Source: an uncultured Pelagibacteraceae bacterium
GTDB taxonomy: Bacteria; Pseudomonadota; Alphaproteobacteria; Pelagibacterales; Pelagibacteraceae
Assembly (NCBI GenBank): GCA_902629285.1
Contig: CACOQN010000005.1
Location: 1-64,000 of the forward strand
Length of the DNA stretch: 64,000 nt
Direction: 5' to 3'
This document shows positions 41,436 through 49,611 of the stretch, piece after piece. The notes beneath the pieces were generated by a model. The model had not been told where the DNA came from. It worked only from the letters and a program-made list of their open reading frames with translations, and did not search any database. The translations under genes and the position numbers were made by a program. Each line of letters begins with the position of its first letter. The first letter of the stretch is position 1.

Positions 41436-42248
41436 TTAGCTCTTTCCATACTCTGACCATGAGCCATCGTATATTGTCGGCATATATTTATCATTTATTA
41501 AAGAATAAGCCAGAGCCAATACACTTGCGGTTACTCCTGAACCGCAGGAAAATACTATATTTTTTTTAAGGTCAAATTTAAATGTATCAAATTTTTCTCG
41601 AATTTTATTTTTACTTAAAAAGGTATGGTCTTCATTAATTAATTCGTAAAAGGGAAGGCAAAAAGAATTTTTAATTGAGCCACTTCTTAAACCTTTTCTT
41701 GGTTCAGCAACTATTCCTTCAAACCTATCTCTGCTTCTTGCATCAACCACATTAAATTCTTTTTTTTCAATATTTTCATCAATTTGTTTTTTACTTTTAA
41801 CCAGTTTTTTATTTTCATTACATGAATATGTAGAAGTTTTAGTGGTCACTTTTTTGTTGTCTGTAGCTTTATTTTCTTTTTTCCATTTTTTTAGTCCACC
41901 ATTTAATACATGAACTAGTTCTGGATCATGTCCGTAATAAATTAAATTATACCAACATCTACAAGAACTAATTACGTCAGAGTTATCGTAAACTACTATT
42001 CTATCATTATTTTTTATCCCCATGTTACCCATTATTTTTTCCCAAGATTTAGGATCAGTAAGCATATGAGGTAAGTCGGTATCTAATTTTGAATTTTTAT
42101 CTAAATCAAAAAAAATTGCATTTGGTATATGTTCTTTACAATACTCCTCAAAACCATTTCTTTTAGTTTGAGGCATATGCCATGAGCAATCAATAATTTT
42201 TACATTCTTAATATTATTTTCTAACCATGTGGTATCAATCAAAGACAT
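41436..42248 (-). CDS. sseA: 3-Mercaptopyruvate / thiosulfate sulfurtransferase
   Basis: This 270-residue protein has two rhodanese domains. The N-terminal, inactive domain starts with TWLENNIKNVKIIDCSW; the C-terminal domain contains DARSRDRFEG and the active-site loop VFSCGSGVTA. The CGSGVTA loop is typical of mercaptopyruvate sulfurtransferases. It could serve cysteine-derived sulfur transfer or detoxification. It starts one base after the msrA stop. Confidence 0.92.
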   Translation of the reverse strand: MSLIDTTWLENNIKNVKIIDCSWHMPQTKRNGFEEYCKEHIPNAIFFDLDKNSKLDTDLPHMLTDPKSWEKIMGNMGIKNNDRIVVYDNSDVISSCRCWYNLIYYGHDPELVHVLNGGLKKWKKENKATDNKKVTTKTSTYSCNENKKLVKSKKQIDENIEKKEFNVVDARSRDRFEGIVAEPRKGLRSGSIKNSFCLPFYELINEDHTFLSKNKIREKFDTFKFDLKKNIVFSCGSGVTASVLALAYSLINDKYMPTIYDGSWSEYGKS

Positions 42249-42249
42249 T

Positions 42250-42693
42250 TTATCTTTTTTCTAAATATCTCTGGTGATACTCTTCTGCTGGACAATAGTT
42301 TTTAAGTAAAGAAATTTTCGTGACTACTTTCCCTGACAATTTGATATTTTCTTTTTTAATCATATTTTCAGCTATTTCCTTTTGTTTGTCATTTAAATAA
42401 AAAATTTCACTTCTATATTGAGTTCCAAAATCAGGACCTTGTGAATTTAGTGTTGTAGGATCATGAATTTCAAAAAAATATTCAATAACTTTTTCATAGG
42501 AAATTATTTTTGGATCAAAATCTAATTTAACTACTTCAGCATGATTTGTGGTTCCAGAACAAACATCTTTATAGTTTGTTACAGCGCTATTGCCACCACA
42601 ATATCCAACTTCAGTTTTTATTACGCCTTCAATTTTACTAAATTTAATTTCTGGTCCCCAAAAACATCCTAATGCTAAAACTGCTATTTCCAT
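42250..42693 (-). CDS. msrA: Peptide methionine sulfoxide reductase MsrA
   Basis: This enzyme reduces methionine-S-sulfoxide in proteins and free methionine. The active-site motif is LALGCFWGPE; TEVGYCGG, YRSEIFYLND and the C-terminal CPAEEYHQRYLEK are conserved. At 147 residues it is at the short end of the family. It is co-oriented and nearly contiguous with sseA and divergent from the EamA transporter gene. Confidence 0.95.
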   Translation of the reverse strand: MEIAVLALGCFWGPEIKFSKIEGVIKTEVGYCGGNSAVTNYKDVCSGTTNHAEVVKLDFDPKIISYEKVIEYFFEIHDPTTLNSQGPDFGTQYRSEIFYLNDKQKEIAENMIKKENIKLSGKVVTKISLLKNYCPAEEYHQRYLEKR

Positions 42694-42727
42694 TGATAAA
42701 TTACTTAATTAATCTAAAGTTAACCAC

Positions 42728-43609
42728 ATGCTCTCGAAAAATCAATTAGGCTTTTTTTACATGTTCATATCTGTATGTGCTTTTTCTTTAATGGACGTGA
42801 TTGTAAAATGGTCTGATGATTATCCAGTTGGGCAGGTATTATTTTTTAGGGGTTTTTGTGGAATTATTCCAATTTTATTCCTTATACCAAAAGATAGATT
42901 TTTAGATTTTTATAAAACTGAAAGACCGATACTTCATATAAAAAGATGTCTAGCAGGGTTAATTGCAATTGTATCTATATTTGTAGCTTTGAGAAACTTA
43001 CCTCTAGCCACAGTAGTAAGTATTTCATTTGCCTCACCGATATTTACAACAATTTTTTCTATATTTTTACTGAATGAAAAAGTTGGTTTTTATAGATGGC
43101 TTGCAGTTTTTGTTGGATTTATAGGAATAATAATTATATCTGAACCAGGTTTTAGCTCCTTGAATATCTATTATATTTATCCAATAATTTTTTGTTTAGG
43201 ACTTTCATACGTTGCAATAGCTATACGAAAATTATCTTCAACCGAACCAGTTTGGTTAATTAGTTTCTTTTTCTCATTTTCAATTCTAATATTTAGTTTT
43301 TTCTCTTTGTACCAAAAATGGATTATGCCATCTTTGATAGATCTAATTTTACTATCATCCATAGGTATTCTTGGAGGGATCGCAAATTTATGGTTATCAC
43401 AATCATATAAATTTTCTGAGGTTAGTTTAGTAAGTCCCTTAAAATATTTAGCATTAGTGTTTGCTATTGTATTTGGATACTTTATTTGGGATGAAATACC
43501 AACTATTAAAACATTAATAGGAGCTTTATTGGTAATACTATCTTCATTTATAATCTTTAGAAGAGAACTAACTATGAAAAAACAATTATCAGTTGCTAGA
43601 CATGACTAA
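42728..43609 (+). CDS. EamA/DMT family transporter
   Basis: This 293-residue inner-membrane protein has about ten hydrophobic helices in two EamA repeats (for example SVCAFSLMDVIVKW, FFRGFCGIIPILF and SPLKYLALVFAIVFGYFIW). Drug/metabolite transporters of this size export or import many metabolites; the substrate is not predictable. Its end overlaps the glycosylase gene by 8 bases. Confidence 0.88.
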   Translation: MLSKNQLGFFYMFISVCAFSLMDVIVKWSDDYPVGQVLFFRGFCGIIPILFLIPKDRFLDFYKTERPILHIKRCLAGLIAIVSIFVALRNLPLATVVSISFASPIFTTIFSIFLLNEKVGFYRWLAVFVGFIGIIIISEPGFSSLNIYYIYPIIFCLGLSYVAIAIRKLSSTEPVWLISFFFSFSILIFSFFSLYQKWIMPSLIDLILLSSIGILGGIANLWLSQSYKFSEVSLVSPLKYLALVFAIVFGYFIWDEIPTIKTLIGALLVILSSFIIFRRELTMKKQLSVARHD

Positions 43610-44237
43610 TACTCCGAAATATTGGAATTATGCTAAAAAATATATATCCAAAAAAGATAAAGTAATGTCTAAATTAATTAAACAATATCATTCACCCTCT
43701 GAAATAATATTAAAATCTAGAAAAGATGTTTTTTTTTCATTATGTAAAAGTATAATCGGCCAACAAATAAGTGTTGCTGCTGCAAATTCAGTTTTTTTAA
43801 AATTTAAAATAAAATGTAAAAACAACATTACCGCAAAAACGGTTAATAAATTAACTATTAATCAATTAAAAAGCTGTGGTTTAAGCAGATTAAAAGCTTT
43901 AGGTATTAAAAGTCTTGCTAGACAAATACTAGATAAATCTTTTAATCCAAAAATTATAAAAAAAATGAATGATGAAGAGGCTATTTTATATCTCTCAAAA
44001 TTAAGACAGATTGGAAGATGGTCTGCAGAAATGATTTTATTATTTACCTATAACAGGCCAAATATTTGGCCAATTCAAGATATTGGATTATTAAGAGCTA
44101 TATCAAAAAATTATAAAAAAAAATATTTACCACCAGATTCATATGTAAAATTATTAAATAAAAGATTTTCTCCATACTGCTCTGTTGCCACTTGGTATTT
44201 ATGGAGAAGTATAGATCCTGAACCTATTCAGTATTAA
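43602..44237 (+). CDS. DNA-3-methyladenine glycosylase (AlkA-like, HhH-GPD)
   Basis: This base-excision repair glycosylase of about 211 residues has the helix-hairpin-helix and Gly-Pro-Asp-like motif: IIGQQISVAAANSV, LRQIGRWSAEMILLF and the catalytic aspartate in IWPIQDIGLLRAI. It is the short AlkA type without the N-terminal domain of the E. coli enzyme. ATG at 43602 is used (TTG at 43593 is less likely). It is followed after 12 bases by the convergent DUF1330 gene. Confidence 0.88.
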   Translation: MTNTPKYWNYAKKYISKKDKVMSKLIKQYHSPSEIILKSRKDVFFSLCKSIIGQQISVAAANSVFLKFKIKCKNNITAKTVNKLTINQLKSCGLSRLKALGIKSLARQILDKSFNPKIIKKMNDEEAILYLSKLRQIGRWSAEMILLFTYNRPNIWPIQDIGLLRAISKNYKKKYLPPDSYVKLLNKRFSPYCSVATWYLWRSIDPEPIQY

Positions 44238-44249
44238 ATTTTTATTAAG

Positions 44250-44537
44250 TTACATTCCTTCAAAAATTATATGATCTCTTGTTGCATTATTTTCTAAATG
44301 TTTTCTAGCCTCAACATATTCGTCAGAATTATAACAATTTTTTGCTGTTTCAATGTCTGGAAATTCGGCTAGCGCAACTCTAACCATTTCTCTACCTTGA
44401 AGGGTAATATTATTTGCGCTCCTTGCTAATAATCTTCCTGAATATTTTTCAACTGCTTCTTTTGCTTTAATTGCGTATTTTTTAAGTCTTTCGGTGTCTT
44501 TTATTTCAGTATAGTTTGCAACCCAATATGCTTTCAT
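44250..44537 (-). CDS. DUF1330 protein
   Basis: This 95-residue protein has a dimeric ferredoxin-like fold pattern (KAYWVANYTEIKDTERLKKY, VRVALAEFPDIETAKNCYNS, Y.EAR). DUF1330 proteins have no firmly known function. A strong AAGGAG lies five bases ahead of the ATG. It is a single gene, divergent from the cytochrome c gene at 44581 with a 43-base gap. Confidence 0.88.
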   Translation of the reverse strand: MKAYWVANYTEIKDTERLKKYAIKAKEAVEKYSGRLLARSANNITLQGREMVRVALAEFPDIETAKNCYNSDEYVEARKHLENNATRDHIIFEGM

Positions 44538-44580
44538 AATTCTCCTTTTTAATTTTTTTTAATTATGATACCAAATTTCG

Positions 44581-44904
44581 GTGGGAAAATTATTTTTAAA
44601 TTTATTAAGAATTTTATTAATTTTAATATTTGCTTCAAATTTTCAGGCCAATGCCGATGAATTATTTAGTAAGGGAAAAGAGGTCTTTCTTGAAGCTGGT
44701 AATTGTGCTGCATGTCATAGTCTCTCAGATGCAGGATCAATTGCTGAGATTGGTCCAAATCTTAATCAAATTAGACCTCAAGTTCAAACAATTCTTATGG
44801 CTGTTAAAAATGGAATAGGGGTAATGCCTGCAATGGAGGGGATTTTGTCGGATGAGGAAATTGAGGCTGTTGCTCATTATGTTTCTATAGCCGCAGAACA
44901 ATAA
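44581..44904 (+). CDS. Secreted class I cytochrome c
   Basis: This 107-residue protein starts with GTG and an N-terminal signal peptide (LFLNLLRILLILIFASNFQANA). One c-type heme site CAACH lies about residues 43-47, with the likely axial methionine in GVMPAMEGIL. The periplasmic domain is a minimal about 80-residue cytochrome. It borders the purine-degradation cluster, converging on the allantoinase gene with 6 bases between stops. The urate oxidase in this cluster lacks its usual cytochrome c domain, so this protein is a candidate electron acceptor; a general respiratory role is equally possible. Confidence 0.9.
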   Translation: MGKLFLNLLRILLILIFASNFQANADELFSKGKEVFLEAGNCAACHSLSDAGSIAEIGPNLNQIRPQVQTILMAVKNGIGVMPAMEGILSDEEIEAVAHYVSIAAEQ

Positions 44905-44910
44905 AAAAAT

Positions 44911-45810
44911 TTAACTATAATTTTTTATCCAATGTTTAGCTATATCTACTCTTTTACAAATCCAAATATTTTCAAATTTTAAAACATAATCCAAAAATTT
45001 CTTAAGTGATTGTATTCTACCAGGTCTGCCAATTAATCTACAATGTAAACCGACGGACATCATTTTTGGTGAAGTTTTTCCTTCTTCGTAAAGAGCATCA
45101 AAACTATCTTTTAAATAATTATAAAACTGTTCTCCAGAGTTAAACCCTTGATTAGTTGCAAATCTCATATCATTGTTATCAAGCGTATAAGGAATCATTA
45201 ATTGTTTTTTTTTACCTTTTTTTATCCAATAAGGAAGGTCATCACTATATGTATCACTACTGTATAAAAAATTTCCATTTTTAATTACTAAATCTAGAGT
45301 ATTTACACTGCATCTTCCAGTATACCAACCAGTGGGTTCAGTGCCAAAATTTTTTTTAATGGATTTTATTGCTAGTTTCATATCACTTTCTTCTCTTTTC
45401 TTTGATACATTTTGATAATCAATCCATCTCCACCCATGGCATGCAATTTCATAATTTGCTTTTTTTATGGCCGAACAAACTTCTTTATTTCTTTCTAGTG
45501 CCATCCCAACACCAAAAATAGTAAGCGGTATTTTTTTCTTTTTAAATAAATCGTGAATTCTCCAAAACCCTCTTCTTGATCCATATTCATAAATCGACTC
45601 CATATTTAAGTGTCGTCCTTTAATTGGTTTTGCTCCTATAATTTCAGATAAAAATACCTCTGAAGTTTTATCACCATGCAGAGTGCAATTTTCTCCACCT
45701 TCCTCATAATTTAATACAAATTGTAGAGCCAATCTAGCATTACCAGGCCACCTTACTTTAATATTTTTAGATCCATATCCTACTAAATCTCTTGGGTATT
45801 TTTTTTTCAT
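44911..45810 (-). CDS. puuE: PuuE-type allantoinase
   Basis: This 299-residue protein has a polysaccharide-deacetylase (NodB-like) fold. PuuE allantoinases hydrolyse S-allantoin to allantoate and are unrelated to the amidohydrolase type. Family features are the N-terminal YPRDLVGYGSK, ALQFVLNYEEGGENC, EYGSRRGFWRIHDLF, IACHGWRWIDYQ, GWYTGRCS and SVGLHCRLIGRPGR. Its start overlaps the allA stop by 4 bases. It is the last gene of the leftward uraD-alc-allA-puuE unit, carrying out the step after UraD. Confidence 0.9.
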   Translation of the reverse strand: MKKKYPRDLVGYGSKNIKVRWPGNARLALQFVLNYEEGGENCTLHGDKTSEVFLSEIIGAKPIKGRHLNMESIYEYGSRRGFWRIHDLFKKKKIPLTIFGVGMALERNKEVCSAIKKANYEIACHGWRWIDYQNVSKKREESDMKLAIKSIKKNFGTEPTGWYTGRCSVNTLDLVIKNGNFLYSSDTYSDDLPYWIKKGKKKQLMIPYTLDNNDMRFATNQGFNSGEQFYNYLKDSFDALYEEGKTSPKMMSVGLHCRLIGRPGRIQSLKKFLDYVLKFENIWICKRVDIAKHWIKNYS

Positions 45811-46298
45811 TTTTTTAAAATAATTTTCTCTTTTTTAAATTTATAAATTTCAAGATTCTTTCCTTTTCCTTTCCTATCAACAACAAGAAAATTCATATTT
45901 TTCATAGAAATTAGTGGAAAGTGCCAAATACCAGCATTGTAATTTATTCCAGTTTGTTTTGGGACCACAAAGGATTGGATTTTATTTATATTTGGTTTAT
46001 TTCCTCTCGGTGCCACGAATACTAAAAATTTTGTATCATCCATTGGTATAAAGGCTTGGCTTCCTATAGGATGTTTTTCCATCATATTAATTTTCATAGG
46101 AAACCTTCTTTTTTTTGCTTTAAAAATACTAACGATTGCTTTTCCATTTTTTTTAGAGGTATCTATATTTATCAAATCATTAAATCGCTTTGCATATCCA
46201 TCATTAATATTTATAGGATTTTTTTTTGACGTATCTATTAATTGCCCAAATTTAGAAAAATTTTTTTTTGTTATTTTTTTTGCTTTTATTATGTTCAT
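45807..46298 (-). CDS. allA: Ureidoglycolate lyase
   Basis: This 163-residue cupin-like protein resembles AllA: F.KFGQLID at the N-terminus, MEKHPIGSQAFIPMDD, FLVFVAP, the GINYNAGIWHFPLISM metal-site region and VVDRKG. It would split ureidoglycolate to glyoxylate and urea, the final step of the pathway. The gene overlaps alc and puuE by 4 bases on each side, so coupling is tight. Confidence 0.92.
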   Translation of the reverse strand: MNIIKAKKITKKNFSKFGQLIDTSKKNPININDGYAKRFNDLINIDTSKKNGKAIVSIFKAKKRRFPMKINMMEKHPIGSQAFIPMDDTKFLVFVAPRGNKPNINKIQSFVVPKQTGINYNAGIWHFPLISMKNMNFLVVDRKGKGKNLEIYKFKKEKIILKK

Positions 46299-47281
46299 TT
46301 CACAAAATTTCCGAATGCTCTTATTCTTGAAATTCCCCCATCAGGAAAGATATTTATTCTAAGATAATTTTCCTTACTTCTTTTAATTAAGAACTTTTTA
46401 AAAATATGTTTTTTATGAGCAGATAGTTTGGATTCATTTAAAATAATTTTCCAATTCTTTGAATTATTGACAATTGATTTATTAGATAGATCTTTTGAAA
46501 TATTTGCAGTTTGAATTGAGCAAGTATCGGGGTAATTCCCTTTAAAATGATGAGTATCTATCTCCAATTTTTTAATTAAGCCTGGTTTTCCAAATTTAAT
46601 TATAAGCCAATCAAAGTTTTTTCCTCTACTTCTTCGTGTTTCCCAACCATCTCCCATATTTTTTCCTTTACCAGGAGCTATGACATTTTCAGCTCTGCCA
46701 AAGTGTTCATTATTACAACCAACAATTGAAGCACCAGTTAAAACAGATGTGAGGTTTATATTTTTATTTTTCAAAATGTTTTTTTCCATTTCAATTTTTC
46801 CATAAAGTCTAAGTCTTGCAACTCCACCATCTGGAAAAATGTTCAATTTTATATAATTAAAAACTGATTTATTTTGTGATTTAAAACTATGGTTTCTGTT
46901 TGCCCCAAGTCTTTTTTTTCCAAGTAAGTGAAGCCATTTTGTTTTTTTGCTTGGTTTATTATTACTGAAACAACCCTCTACTGAAGCATGGGTAGGTTGG
47001 TTTCCATTGAAGTGAGTTGTATCAATATCTATGTCAAATATCTTTCCAGGCTTTCCTAGTTTCAAAATTAAATAATCGAAACCTTTTAATCTTCTTCTTC
47101 TAGTTTCCCATCCATCCATCCATTTTCCATGTTTGTCGAATAATCCATCTTTGAAAACTGGAGGATCAATTTTTAATATTCTATGAGCAGCTGCAAAAAA
47201 ATCATCAGTCTTGTATATAATTTTAGATCCAATCCTAGGATCTGCTAAATTAATCATTTTCGCACTTATAAATTTTTTCAT
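46295..47281 (-). CDS. alc: Allantoicase
   Basis: This 328-residue enzyme hydrolyses allantoate to ureidoglycolate and urea. It consists of two homologous jelly-roll domains: DGWETRRRR with THFNGNQPTHASVEG in the first, DGWETRRSR with THHFKGNYPDTCS in the second. Each ends in a NIFPDGGxxRxRxxG segment. Length and duplication match the family. It overlaps uraD and allA by 4 bases. Confidence 0.95.
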   Translation of the reverse strand: MKKFISAKMINLADPRIGSKIIYKTDDFFAAAHRILKIDPPVFKDGLFDKHGKWMDGWETRRRRLKGFDYLILKLGKPGKIFDIDIDTTHFNGNQPTHASVEGCFSNNKPSKKTKWLHLLGKKRLGANRNHSFKSQNKSVFNYIKLNIFPDGGVARLRLYGKIEMEKNILKNKNINLTSVLTGASIVGCNNEHFGRAENVIAPGKGKNMGDGWETRRSRGKNFDWLIIKFGKPGLIKKLEIDTHHFKGNYPDTCSIQTANISKDLSNKSIVNNSKNWKIILNESKLSAHKKHIFKKFLIKRSKENYLRINIFPDGGISRIRAFGNFVK

Positions 47282-47775
47282 TTTTTATTTATTTCATTTA
47301 AACGAAAGGTTGCAATTTTTTTTACTTGTTTTTTTGCCTCAAAGAATTCACTTTCTACATCACTTTGTATTCTTTGTCTAAAATTATTCAAAATTTCATT
47401 TTTATCTTTACCTTTTACCGCAATTATAAAAGGAAAATTAAACTTTTTTTTATATTCTAAATTTAGCTTTTTAAATTCCTCATATTCATCGTTAGAACAT
47501 TGGTTCAATTTTGCTGAAGCTTGTTCTGATATAGATTCTGAAGTCATTTTTTTTGCTACTGCAAGTTCTGGATGTGCATTTAAAATTTCTAAAATTTTAT
47601 TTTTTTCATAATTTTCATAAATATTTAACATTTTAAGCACAATATCTTCAAAATTTTTAAATGGTTTAGACTCAAAAGCCTCTAAAGCCACAGATTCAGT
47701 ATTTTCAAAAACATTACCAAATATTGACAAAAAATCAGACTTGTTAAGATCGTTAATGTTATCTATTGTTCTCAT
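47278..47775 (-). CDS. uraD: 2-oxo-4-hydroxy-4-carboxy-5-ureidoimidazoline decarboxylase
   Basis: This 165-residue all-helical protein resembles UraD, which stereospecifically turns OHCU into S-allantoin. Family features are the LNAHPEL-like segment (LNAHPELAVAKK), the SISEQASAKL helix, and FIIAVKGKDKNEIL near the C-terminus. It is the first gene of the leftward half of the cluster, divergent from uraH across a 48-base gap that must contain both promoters. Confidence 0.92.
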   Translation of the reverse strand: MRTIDNINDLNKSDFLSIFGNVFENTESVALEAFESKPFKNFEDIVLKMLNIYENYEKNKILEILNAHPELAVAKKMTSESISEQASAKLNQCSNDEYEEFKKLNLEYKKKFNFPFIIAVKGKDKNEILNNFRQRIQSDVESEFFEAKKQVKKIATFRLNEINKK

Positions 47776-47823
47776 ATAATTTTAAATAATTTAAGTTTGA
47801 AATTTAAATGATACTATAATTTT

Positions 47824-48174
47824 ATGACAAAGCTCACAACTCATGTTTTAGATGTATATTCAGGCAAACCTGGAAAAGGTATCTTAGTTGAGTTGTTTTA
47901 TTTAAATAATTCAGAAAGAAAAAAAATAACTTCAATAAAACTCAATGATGATGGAAGAGCGAGTTCTCCATTAGCAGAGGGAGATATTTTTGTTAAGGGT
48001 AAATATGAATTAGTTTTTTACATTGGTGATTATTTTAAAAATACGTCATCAGTAAGTGATGTACCATTCTTGGATGACGTAATTATTAGATTTGGTATTT
48101 CAGATCCTTCACAACATTATCATGTACCTTTATTAGTATCTCCATGGAGCTATTCTACTTATAGAGGCAGTTAA
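47824..48174 (+). CDS. uraH: 5-Hydroxyisourate hydrolase (transthyretin-like)
   Basis: This 116-residue transthyretin-family enzyme converts 5-hydroxyisourate, the urate oxidase product, to OHCU. Diagnostic features are LTTHVLDVYSGKPGKG at the N-terminus, HYHVPLLVSPWSYSTY and the C-terminal tetrapeptide YRGS. It is the first gene of the rightward unit uraH-xdhA-xdhB-guaD-puuD-phosphoribosyltransferase; the next start codon follows its stop directly. Confidence 0.95.
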   Translation: MTKLTTHVLDVYSGKPGKGILVELFYLNNSERKKITSIKLNDDGRASSPLAEGDIFVKGKYELVFYIGDYFKNTSSVSDVPFLDDVIIRFGISDPSQHYHVPLLVSPWSYSTYRGS

Positions 48175-49611
48175 GTGATATCAAATTCAGTAAAGTTCCT
48201 TTTGAACGATAAAATTTTAGAAATTAAAAACCCAGATCCTAATCAAACAATTCTGAATTATATTAGGACTGAATTAAAAAAAACTGGAACTAAGGAGGGA
48301 TGCTCCGAAGGTGGCTGTGGTGCATGTACCATTGTTTTAGGTGAGCTAGTAAGCAATGACGTAAAATATAGTTCAATTAATTCTTGTATTTCTTTTGTAC
48401 CATCTTTGAATGGTAAACAACTTTTGATTGTAGAGGATTTGGTTTCTAAAGATGGGAAACTTCATCCAGTACAAGAGGCAATGGTGAAATTTCACGGCTC
48501 ACAATGTGGATTTTGTACTCCAGGGTTTGTTATGTCTTTGTTTTCAATGTTTAAGAATAATAAAAGCTACAATAGCGAATTAATAACGGACTCTATTTCA
48601 GGAAATTTATGTCGTTGCACTGGCTATAGACCTATTATTGATGCTGCAAAAAGTTTAAATAAGATAAATAAGACAGATGAGTTTAGTAAAAATAAAAATA
48701 AAACTATAAAATTATTAAAAACGATCAAACCAAATAATATTTTTATTAAAAAAGATGATAAAGTTTACTTCTCTCCTAAAAATATCAAAGAATTAAAAAA
48801 TATAATTAAAAATAACTCTAATTTTAATTTTCTTGCAGGTGGAACAGATTTATCTTTAACAGTTACAAAAGAAAGAAAAGAAATTCCGTTTATAATAGAT
48901 TTAAAAGAGATAAAAGAATTAGATTTTATTAAAGTAAATAAAAACTATTTAGAAATTGGTGCAGCCACTCCTTTAATTAAGTTTGAAAATGAAATAAAAA
49001 AATATTATCCAGATTTTTATTCTGTATTGAAGAGATATGGTTCTGTTCAAATTAGAAATGTAGGTACGATAGGAGGTAATATTGCTACAGCATCTCCAAT
49101 TGGAGACTCATTACCAATTTTATTGTCTTTAAATGCAGAGATCTTAATTGAGAGTTTTAATAAAAGAAAAGTTATACCAATAAATAATTTTTTCTTAGAT
49201 TATAGGAAAACTAAACTAAAAAAAACAGAATTTATAAGATCAATTAAAATCCCATTATTTAAAAAAAATATATTTAAAGCCTTTAAAATTTCAAAAAGAT
49301 TTGATGATGATATTTCTTCTGTTTGTGGCTCTTTTAATTTTGAAATTAATAATAATCAAATTAAAGAGGCATATATTGCATATGGAGGTATGGCTGCAGT
49401 GCCAAAAAGAGCCAAGGCATGTGAGAAAGTTCTCAAAAATATGCCTCTTAACATCAGTACTTTTGACCATGCAAAAAATTATCTTGAGGAAGATCTAAGT
49501 CCTATTGGAGATATGAGAGCAAGTAAAGAATATAGGTTAGAGATAGCTAAAAATTTGTTAATGAAATGTTTTATTGAAATAAATTCTAATAAGCTAACTA
49601 GAGTTAATTGA
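48175..49611 (+). CDS. xdhA: Xanthine dehydrogenase small subunit (2Fe-2S and FAD)
   Basis: This 478-residue electron-transfer subunit has two [2Fe-2S] clusters with ligands in GCSEGGCGACT, SQCGFCTPGF and NLCRCTGYRP. The FAD domain carries FLAGGTDLSL and RNVGTIGGNIATASPIGD. It passes electrons from the molybdenum site of XdhB to NAD. The start is GTG, directly after the uraH stop; the ATG of xdhB follows its TGA with no gap. The domain order fits the two-subunit XdhAB type found in Rhodobacter and relatives. Confidence 0.95.
   Translation: MISNSVKFLLNDKILEIKNPDPNQTILNYIRTELKKTGTKEGCSEGGCGACTIVLGELVSNDVKYSSINSCISFVPSLNGKQLLIVEDLVSKDGKLHPVQEAMVKFHGSQCGFCTPGFVMSLFSMFKNNKSYNSELITDSISGNLCRCTGYRPIIDAAKSLNKINKTDEFSKNKNKTIKLLKTIKPNNIFIKKDDKVYFSPKNIKELKNIIKNNSNFNFLAGGTDLSLTVTKERKEIPFIIDLKEIKELDFIKVNKNYLEIGAATPLIKFENEIKKYYPDFYSVLKRYGSVQIRNVGTIGGNIATASPIGDSLPILLSLNAEILIESFNKRKVIPINNFFLDYRKTKLKKTEFIRSIKIPLFKKNIFKAFKISKRFDDDISSVCGSFNFEINNNQIKEAYIAYGGMAAVPKRAKACEKVLKNMPLNISTFDHAKNYLEEDLSPIGDMRASKEYRLEIAKNLLMKCFIEINSNKLTRVN

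Noticed and set aside
47815..47820. TATAAT directly before the uraH start as its promoter
   Set aside because: It lies only three bases before the ATG with no well-spaced -35 box (TTGAAA is 12 bases away), so it would start transcription inside the gene; likely chance in A/T-rich DNA.
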